Shown here: one piece after another, positions 19,510 through 26,636 of the stretch
Layout of the letters: each line of letters opens with the position of its first letter
Numbering within the stretch: the first letter of the stretch is position 1
Assembly: GCF_000485595.1 (NCBI RefSeq)
Contig: NW_014577537.1
Coordinates: 48,865-75,500 of the forward strand
Direction of reading: 5' to 3'
DNA length: 26,636 bases
DNA from: Priapulus caudatus
Lineage: Eukaryota > Priapulida > Priapulimorpha > Priapulimorphida > Priapulidae
Made by a program: the position numbers and the translations under genes
The notes under the pieces: generated by a model
Databases searched by the model: none
The model's input: only the letters and a program-made list of their open reading frames with translations
What the model was told of the DNA's origin: nothing

Positions 19510-20660
19510 TGCTGTGCCAAGTGCCTGTGGTTCAAATACTGTGCAATACACAATTTCACTGCAACGCCCGCTTCTGTGCCCAATGCGCAGAAAGATGACA
19601 CTTTATCTCTCTGTGAGTTAATGCACAGTGGTGTGACTGCGGTTAATTGGCGTGTTGCAGAGGAGCATCTAAACTGTATTCACGGGACACTGTTACCAAT
19701 ATAAGGCGAAACACAACAGATAAACATTGGGACATTGGTAGTAAATACATTTCCTGTTTATTTGCCATCATTTTATAATTCTTGAAAAGTTCGAAAGTGG
19801 CTGTGGTCATGACCGGCATGCATGGACTTAATGCCACACAGGTGCATGCCTGTGGTAGAAATCCTGGCACGGTAAACCTTCAACCTGATCATAGTTAATT
19901 AGGTTTCCTCTGGAGCGTATTCGATTGGAGATACTTGTACCGTAACTGGGGAGTATTGCCCATTATTGTTTGCTTATGCATTCACCTTTGTATTGTGTAT
20001 CTTATATCATTATATGCAACTTGCCTTACCCTGTATGCCTTCAATCTGCACTAATATCGTTACCCAATTTTAGAAAATAATGGAAACCCAGTAATTAAAA
20101 TTTCCCATTACCAGTATACATACATGTGCTTTATTAATTAATTCAGATCTACAAGGTAATCATTCGGCACTTTGGTATTGATGGAAACACAATTATGTTG
20201 CAGCTTAGAGTTACTGCGTGATGCTTGTGAGAATGTTCAGAGAAAGGCATATATTGATTTGTATTGATTTACATATACCTCTTAGCTCTATCCATATGAC
20301 TTATTGTACAGTGTGAAATATCTTGGCTTCAAATAACCAGAAAATTTTTAGTTCAATTTCATTACTATCAACTTGATTGCTACTCGCTTCTTTTATACAT
20401 CGTGTATAGGTACTGCAGTCTGCAGTTTACATGTTTTATCAGTCTGACATGCACCAAGAAATCTTGGTAAAATAATTTCTTTTCTTGTTAAGATTTAATT
20501 TACATGTGTGGTTTGACATGCTGTTATGATTGAAGCACAGAAAAATATTTCACACTAATAAGTGAAACCTATTATCAGGGTATAATGTGTGGTTGCCCCA
20601 GACAAGCACATAAATCCGTGACAAACAGTATCAATAAAACAGCTGTACTGCAAAAGACAC
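19510..20660. other. About 1.1 kb with no gene recognised
   Basis: AT-rich, probably intronic if the exon candidates at 18897 and 20934 belong together. No splice-bounded open frame found. Confidence 0.45.
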
Positions 20661-20678
20661 ACGGTTGCGTGCATTGGC

Positions 20679-20815
20679 TCAATCCTACCTTTTGACCAAA
20701 GCGCCTAGGTCATCACTACCTAATCCATAACCATAATACTAAACCTAACCCTAATCCTAGTCCTAACGTAATCTGAAGCCCATAATTGAAATACAGTGTC
20801 CTAAAATAGGATTGA
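20679..20815. repeat. Weak inverted repeat with CCTAACCCTAA-type core
   Basis: TCAATCCTA (20679-20687) and TAGGATTGA (20807-20815) are complementary. Between them lies a degenerate CCTAACCCTAATCCTAG tract (about 20733-20766). The design resembles the 19261-19433 element: inverted ends around telomere-like units. Confidence 0.4.
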
Positions 20816-20933
20816 ACCCCTGTGTTCCCAACAGTATGCATACCGTATTATATATATATAGACTATTCTTGGCGGCATTAACCCGCCCGCCGGATGTGCT
20901 ACACACAAAGGGTCATTTCGTTGTCTGTTACAG

Positions 20934-21011
20934 ACGATGCACGTGAAAAATGGGCGGGGGAGGAGAGGGAGCGACGAGGAACAAAGAGTCGACCGCGCAC
21001 GTTGGATCTGG
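20934..21011 (+). CDS. Possible short exon, 78 bases
   Basis: Acceptor TTGTCTGTTACAG and donor CTGG|GTAAGC bound 78 bases with no stop in at least two frames. Read in phase 1 it gives DAREKWAGEERERR then GTKSRPRTLDLG, a charged, helical-looking segment. Read in phase 0, to match the donor at 18956, it gives an Arg/Gly-rich segment. The region is GC-rich with a GGGCGGGG box and could instead be 5' untranslated or promoter sequence. Confidence 0.35.
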
Positions 21012-21170
21012 GTAAGCAGCGTTGGTAAAATCCAGGTTATAGGATAAGTAATCTTATGTTGCGGTGGAGCATGAGCATCGCTGAAGCGGCAATTTGCAAA
21101 AATTAGTGCAAAGGAAAACTTGAAGGTTACGCGTCATAGCACGGCAGCTTGAAGACGCATTCTAAATACA

Positions 21171-21265
21171 ATGAGCTGCCGGCGTGAGCCGGCCATGCAG
21201 CCGGACGACACTGAACTAAAGGCTTATATTTCTTTATCTAATCGCGCAACAGCGAAACTTGAAGA
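21171..21265 (+). CDS. Possible start-codon exon of an unknown gene
   Basis: ATG at 21171 opens 31 codons plus 2 bases, ending at GAAGA|GTAAGT, a perfect donor, in phase 2. The protein begins MSCRREPAMQ, then PDDTELKAYISLSNRATAKL, ending Glu plus a split codon that will be Glu or Asp. The second part reads like a regular amphipathic helix. CAG at 21198-21200 could alternatively be an acceptor for an internal exon. No family recognised. Confidence 0.4.
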
Positions 21266-21274
21266 GTAAGTTGA

Positions 21275-22620
21275 TCATATTATCTCTCAAATTCTGCCCA
21301 GGTACATTATCTAACAGATGATTACCTTATAGTTCATTTTTCTCTGCAAAGTTTGTAATTGTTAGCGAGTAGTTATAAGTGATTTGTGGACCGGTGAGAA
21401 GGAAAGTATATTGGGTCGACATCTGAGATACTGAATTGTGCATAGTTATGACGGCCGAGCTGTTCATTCATTTATCTAGTTTTTTCACAATTTTGAATCG
21501 CAGGGGCAGGTCGCATTACCTGTGATTGCTCGCCCCCGGCTGCTGGTTGTCTCGGCGATGATATTAGCTAAACAGCCCTACGCAAAACTTACTACCGATC
21601 TTTTAATATGCGACCCCTGTTTGAAATCAGAGTCGGGCGCGTCTACACTATTAGGCAAACGCATTATCTCTTATGAGGATAGAACGTTGGGAGAGAGAGA
21701 GCTAGATGGCACGGTTTTTCTTTTTTTGCTGTACGATTTTGGGATGGAGCTCAAGCCGTGATCCTTAATTGAGCGTGGATGCTGCGAATAGATGCCAATA
21801 TCATTATATTGCCAGGTTTGGTGCCATATGGAGAGCGGGGATGGCAGCGTCTCAGCCCTCGTATTTATACTTTTGCTTTATTATAGCGACCAGACCGCAT
21901 GATAAGGTGGGCAATTCCAGCCAGCAAGCAAGATATTGCGGTTCGCACTATGGTATTTTTGATCGTTACTGGGTGCTAGCAGTTTCCTATTAGTATTAAA
22001 ATGGGTTTCTTACGTTCATTAGCTCCATTTTTGTATGATTGCGGCTGGCGATTCTTATTTATTGCTGTTTTTTTATATGACAAGTATTTCAGGTACAGCG
22101 CTAATTGATCGTTGCTGGGGGCTTGCTTGGCCGGGCTATTAGTTGCTTTTTTACGCAGAAAAAGCGGGTGTGTGAATCAAAACAGCTTTTATTTCTGATT
22201 GGTAGTTATATATGGTGGTAGCCATGCTTGGACAGGGTCATTAATGGCGTCGCTTGGCCGAAGTGGAGAGAACGTAGTATGATGTAAGCGATTTGTTTGT
22301 TCCATGGAAATCTCGCCCTGGATGGATAAAGAATTTCTCCGCTAAAAGCATGCGGAATAGAATTTTTACATTTCCGTCGCTTTCTTTTGTTTACCTAATC
22401 TGTGTTGATTCGCTAGCTGCAGGGTGACAGTTTATTTACCTTACGGATGATTGTTCAGCACAAGTAATCGCACTATCGTCGTTCCACTGGGAATAGCGTT
22501 GGCGTTTATTTCTTAGTGTAAAAAGCAGCGGCGATTGTATGGTATAAGGTGTTATATGATGCACTCTCTCGTTAGAAAAGCTAAGCATTAAGGTTAACTG
22601 AGCGGGTTCCTTAAGCTTGA
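21275..22620. other. No gene recognised; base quality may be poor
   Basis: Short plus-strand frames at 21522-21993 show no family motif or splice boundaries. The stretch adjoins the error-rich duplicate that follows. Confidence 0.4.
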
Positions 22621-23217
22621 GTGGCCAAACGGGCTATGTCATCGGGTAATGAAGGAAGGTATAATGAGCGATGGTCGGTTACTATCGACGGCGGTTCTTT
22701 TGGTGGTGTGCGGTTTTACCAAGAGTTTGGTTTTGAGTCGGCTCGCTTAGGCATTTGGATGAAACCACGTAAATGAACCAGGCTGTCTGATCAAGCGTAA
22801 TTGGTATTATTTCTAGGCTCTCTGGTTTCAGGCATTGTTTGGTTGCTGTTCTAATGCACTGATGACAGACAAAAGGCAGGCTTACAGCAAGAGGATGCGC
22901 TTGAAACATTTTTACTGTTGTTCTTAAATGTGTTGAGGGAGCACCGTTAGCAGAGTGGCTGAACAAAAATACCGCCCAATAGTAAAAGTGAACTATGGGG
23001 AGAGACGTCTGTGAATAAAGAAAGGGTGCATCAACAGCCCACTCCTTTCTTTCGTTTTATAATAAGACTCGATAGTTTGTATTATATCGAGGGGAGTGGC
23101 TAACTTAAAACGATTAGAGAAAGAGAGAATTATACATAAGTCAACGGAAATTAAACAGGCCATCTGGACAGACAAACGTATTCCCGATGTAGATAGGATA
23201 GAGCCTTAGGATAGTGT

Positions 23218-23480
23218 TTGGTAGATAGATAGATAGATAGTATAGATAGACTAAGATTAGATTATTGATATATACCAGATTTTAGATTATGATTTTAGAG
23301 TTGGGATAGATAGATGTTAGATTAGGGAGTGTGTGCTTAACGGTAGATAGATAGATAGTTACGCAATAGTTAGGATATAGAATAGGCATAGTATAGAATA
23401 GATGATACGATGATATAGATAAAGACCAGTATAGAGACTTTAAGATACGATTAGATAGATATGCCTACTTAAAAGAGACG
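23218..23480 (+). repeat. Degraded GATA tract
   Basis: Short GATAGATA runs separated by irregular sequence; counterpart of the clean tract at 12293-12540. Confidence 0.75.
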
Positions 23481-24389
23481 CAGGGGGTTGTAGTTATGTT
23501 ACACAGCAAACATGCAGGCAGGCGTGAGGCTGACATTGGTGGGCAGTGATACGCAAGGGATGCATTCGTATACTTTTTGATTAAAATAGACTTTCTCAGG
23601 TTACTTGTTCTAAATGCTTACGGCGGCAGTGTGAGCAAAATGGCCACGGGTGGGGGGTCTTTGCGTTTAATTGCTAAGCTAATGCTATGGCCGCATACAA
23701 GAGGAAGTAATAAGGCTGAGCGTAGCGAGTAGATGAGAATAGGGGCCTTTCTCCAACCGTATCCGCAGTGGGTGAACTGCGAATCATATTATCGGGGTTA
23801 ACGATTACTCAAAAATCAGACTCGCTATGTATCGGGGTCTTGCGGTTGCAAATAAATTTTTAATTATGGATGCTACAAAATTCACAGAAACACGAGGGCA
23901 GGATTACACGGGTGATTGTATTAAAACCGTTTGGCTGTTCGCGATTTATTTTTCTTGTCTCAATGAGTGCTGGCTGTCCGGCGTAGGCCGATTATGGTAA
24001 ATATTTATAGGAATGCGATTTGAAGCAATATGCCCGATCGGCCATTATTTATATGACCCGCTCAAAGAACAAACCAGTGTGAGCTGAGAATCACGTAAGA
24101 TTAGATATGTGTGGTGGGCGTGCAGGGTTGGAGTCCTCGCATAAGCGATTCACGCTTTTTAAAAGCTTTAGGTCTCCGCCGGGAAGCTGAAAGCAACCTG
24201 TTACAAAATATTTCACGACAATAAATCAGTCATAAACTGCGCGACTTAGGTTCTTTAGTCGATAGCTCTAAACATGTGAGAATGGCAAACACGACACGGA
24301 CGATGGTGCGAAGATTAGCTTGATGGGCAGCGATCTTACAGTATATGTTAATACTGATAACAATAACACTATTAAGGTTTAATTATTCT

Positions 24390-24440
24390 CAATATATATA
24401 TATTTATTATATATATATAATAGATAGATAGATATATACA
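24390..24440 (+). repeat. AT tract followed by GATA units, copy 2
   Basis: Counterpart of 12965-13012. Confidence 0.85.
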
Positions 24441-24644
24441 ATACATAATGATGACCTGCCTCATATTTTCGTTTATATTTGGATTTCCTTGTTAATTTTA
24501 TCTGTTTACGCGTTTATTGACTGGCGGAAGACTTACGGCTGAATTACTATGGTAATACTATTTCTAGCACAGCAATTCATTTCATTGAAACATATAGAAT
24601 TAAATTTTAGTGTGCGCAAGACTTTAAGCTAGTAGTGAATCACA

Positions 24645-25190
24645 TGCTCATCATTATCATCGCAATGTCATCATTATTATCATCATTATATATCATAATT
24701 ATCCATCCATCATCATCATTGTTCGGATTTCATCTTCTTCTGTCTTTCTTTTTTTTTAATCTTTTTCTACTTCTGAATATTTTTCTTCTTTCATCTTTTT
24801 CATATTCTTCTTTATCTTCTTCTTCTTCTTTCTTTCGCTTCTTCCTTTATCCTCTACTTTTCTATTGTTCTTCTCTCCCTTCTTCTCCTTCTCTATCTAC
24901 TTCCTTCTTCTTTCTTCTCATTCTTCTTCTTCTTCTTTCTTTCTTCTTCTTCTTTCTTTCTGCTTATCTCCTTCTCTCTCCATTCTTCTTCGTCTTCTTC
25001 GTTTTGTTTTCTCCTTTCCCTTTGCATTCGGTCATCCATCATTCATCATCATCAATCATCGTTCGTCGTCATTCATCTATCCATTCATTCATTGCAACAA
25101 TAACAACAAACACAACAACAACAACAACAACAACGCACCAACAACAACAACAACAACGACGGACAACAACATTCTTCTTCTTTTTCCATA
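24645..25190 (+). repeat. Degraded composite triplet-repeat block, copy 2
   Basis: ATC, TTC and CAA units in the same order as 13196-13672, with frequent extra bases. Long frames here are repeat translations. Confidence 0.85.
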
Positions 25191-26576
25191 ATTAAAAGAA
25201 CTTTAACAGTATTACGCAATGGTAATTGTGTGCACCACGCTGCATCATTTGTAAAATTGTGAGCTATGATATTTGTCGACTCGGATGTTGGCGTGCCACC
25301 TTATTCGACTTACATTTGCTTTATTTGCGTTGGGGAGTAAATTAAACATATAGTTTTAAGGTCGCTTCGCCCTAATACTACGAGGATGTGAATTCGAAAT
25401 CGCTTGTACTTTCAATAAAAAGTCTCCGGCAGCGCTGCGATCTATATATATAGCACACGTATTAAAGCCATCACGTGTGTTGAGCAAGAGCGTGTGACGT
25501 TCGGCGCCCTGTTGGCGTGTCATTAATATATAGATTCTTCATAACAAATCAATGCGCTTATACATTTCTGTTTGGTAATATCGGGCGTATCGCAATGAAT
25601 GTCTATATTAGAAAAATACTTTTGGATCTAAAATACTCAATAGTGACAGGATGTGCAGCTTCAGCTGAATAGACGATAATTATTAGGACGATCATGGGGA
25701 GGCGTGGCCTGTCTGCGCGGAATGGGGGGGGTTATACGTGTAGGGATAGCGACATGCTTCGAGCAAGGCCAATAATTCGGGTTTGACTTAATTAGCCTTC
25801 TGTACACATGGCACTGCATGACGATATTATGTCCACTTGCCACGCATTAAATTCTGAAAACAGCGAGGAGTTTCAAGATCATTGATAAATCAATTTATCA
25901 TGCGACACAGCAGGCCGCATGTCATATAACGCTCCTGGCCTAGTGCTAACATATATAGTGTGTTACATAGAGGCTGCAATTTACCGCAACGAAAAAAAGT
26001 TCAGTTGTCGATTAGATTAAGTATACGGTTAATAACATAGACTTCAACCTTGTTTTACATTGCATCTCCACCACAAGAACACCTCGTTGCTTTCGCCTCA
26101 TTACAATAGTGGATGCCTTAATCGTTCGTTAAGAGTGATGTAAATGTTTAAGTTTCAATTTAAGACGAAAAATCCATGGATGAAAAATTGTAAATGATGC
26201 GTGAATGTGCTTAAAATGCATCATACGAATCACCAGGTATGTTTCATTATCTATATAAATGATATTATATTGATTATACATTGGTATGTGAAATTCGGGC
26301 TTATGTGAAATGGATTGATTATTCCGTTATGAAAACGGCTTTTTGATTTGATATAACTAAGAGAGTGACCGCGCTTATATATATATACGAAGATCTATGA
26401 GCGACGGTTCGCTTAGGAGCATCAGAACTGTTATAAATTTTAGTATTAGGTGTGCTCACCTTTAGATAACAGCTATCTTAAGAAATCCTCTAAACCTATA
26501 CTCCCAAACGCTTGTTATTTTAGAATTCCTGTTCGCCCCAAAAGAGTGAAAGCTGTTTGCCGTTGAAGCTTTTGTT

Positions 26577-26636
26577 TTAATTTATATAATATATAATATA
26601 GTATATATTAGGTGTATTACTATATAATATATATAT
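26577..26636 (+). repeat. AT-rich tract at the right edge
   Basis: TATAATATA units; counterpart of 14835-14890. Confidence 0.8.

Larger units (their letters stand above)
22620..26636. repeat. Copy 2 of the large direct duplication, rich in small insertions
   Basis: Colinear with 12100-14885 in the same orientation, about 11-12 kb away. Similarity is clear from 23007 and likely from about 22640 (GTATAATGAGCGA). The part at 23480-24190 is poorly alignable. Between shared anchors AATAAAAAGTCT and the 50-base identical block, copy 1 spans 762 bases and copy 2 spans 900. Differences are mostly one- to three-base insertions in copy 2. The copy runs to the end of the window. Confidence 0.85.

Noticed and set aside
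20800-20835. GGTTCAATCC-like B box on the minus strand, considered as a tRNA or tRNA-derived SINE
   Set aside because: No A box or cloverleaf could be built upstream.
22682-22966. 94-codon minus-strand frame
   Set aside because: No recognisable motif, and it lies in the stretch that appears error-rich and partly matches the duplicated block.
24635-25195. 186-codon Ser/Leu/Phe-rich frame
   Set aside because: Same repeat block in duplication copy 2, kept open by repeat bias.

Overview
This looks like nuclear DNA from an animal, most likely a marine invertebrate. The reasons are spliced genes with GT-AG introns, calcium-binding EGF exons flanked by phase-1 introns, degenerate TTAGGG-type tracts, two short hAT-like DNA transposons, and many long simple repeats of the (AC), (GA), (GATA), (TTC) and (AAT) types. 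I cannot name the phylum. No rRNA, convincing tRNA, CRISPR array or bacterial operon was seen.

The best-supported gene is on the minus strand at about 1985-6246. Eight exons can be joined by hand with consistent splice phases: a signal-peptide exon, four exons encoding a secreted region I do not recognise, then three EGF exons. The 3' end of the gene is not found and may lie beyond the left edge. Around it, 1175-3006 contains an inverted second copy of the EGF2 exon with its introns, plus a third broken copy. This is either a local rearrangement or an assembly fold-back.

From 6.3 to 10.4 kb there is mostly AT-rich intergenic or intronic DNA. It holds one persuasive exon (9964-10185, minus, 74 codons, phase 0-0) and two weaker exon-like openings. 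From 10.4 to 12.6 kb the sequence is dominated by microsatellites. A 791-bp hAT-like element with 16-bp perfect terminal inverted repeats sits inside a (TG)n tract. From 12.7 to 14.9 kb there is a possible small membrane-protein exon and a composite triplet-repeat block.

At 15.2-15.5 kb there is a frame-broken fragment resembling an ADAM disintegrin domain. It is followed by about 1 kb of almost pure purine (GA-rich) DNA. At 17.4-18.3 kb lie a second hAT-like element (541 bp, GACGTCC flanking duplication) and a perfect 22-bp hairpin. At 18.8-21.3 kb there are three plus-strand exon candidates, telomere-like tracts and a small inverted repeat family.

From about 22.6 kb to the end the window repeats 12.1-14.9 kb in direct orientation. 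The second copy is longer and full of small insertions, as expected from an unpolished long-read segment or a badly merged haplotype. Coding interpretation there, and probably in other parts of the window, must allow for base-level error. Most long open frames in the window are translations of microsatellites and are not genes. I did not find a clearly new biological system. The most useful new items are the reassembled EGF gene, the two non-autonomous transposons and the duplicated, error-like block.
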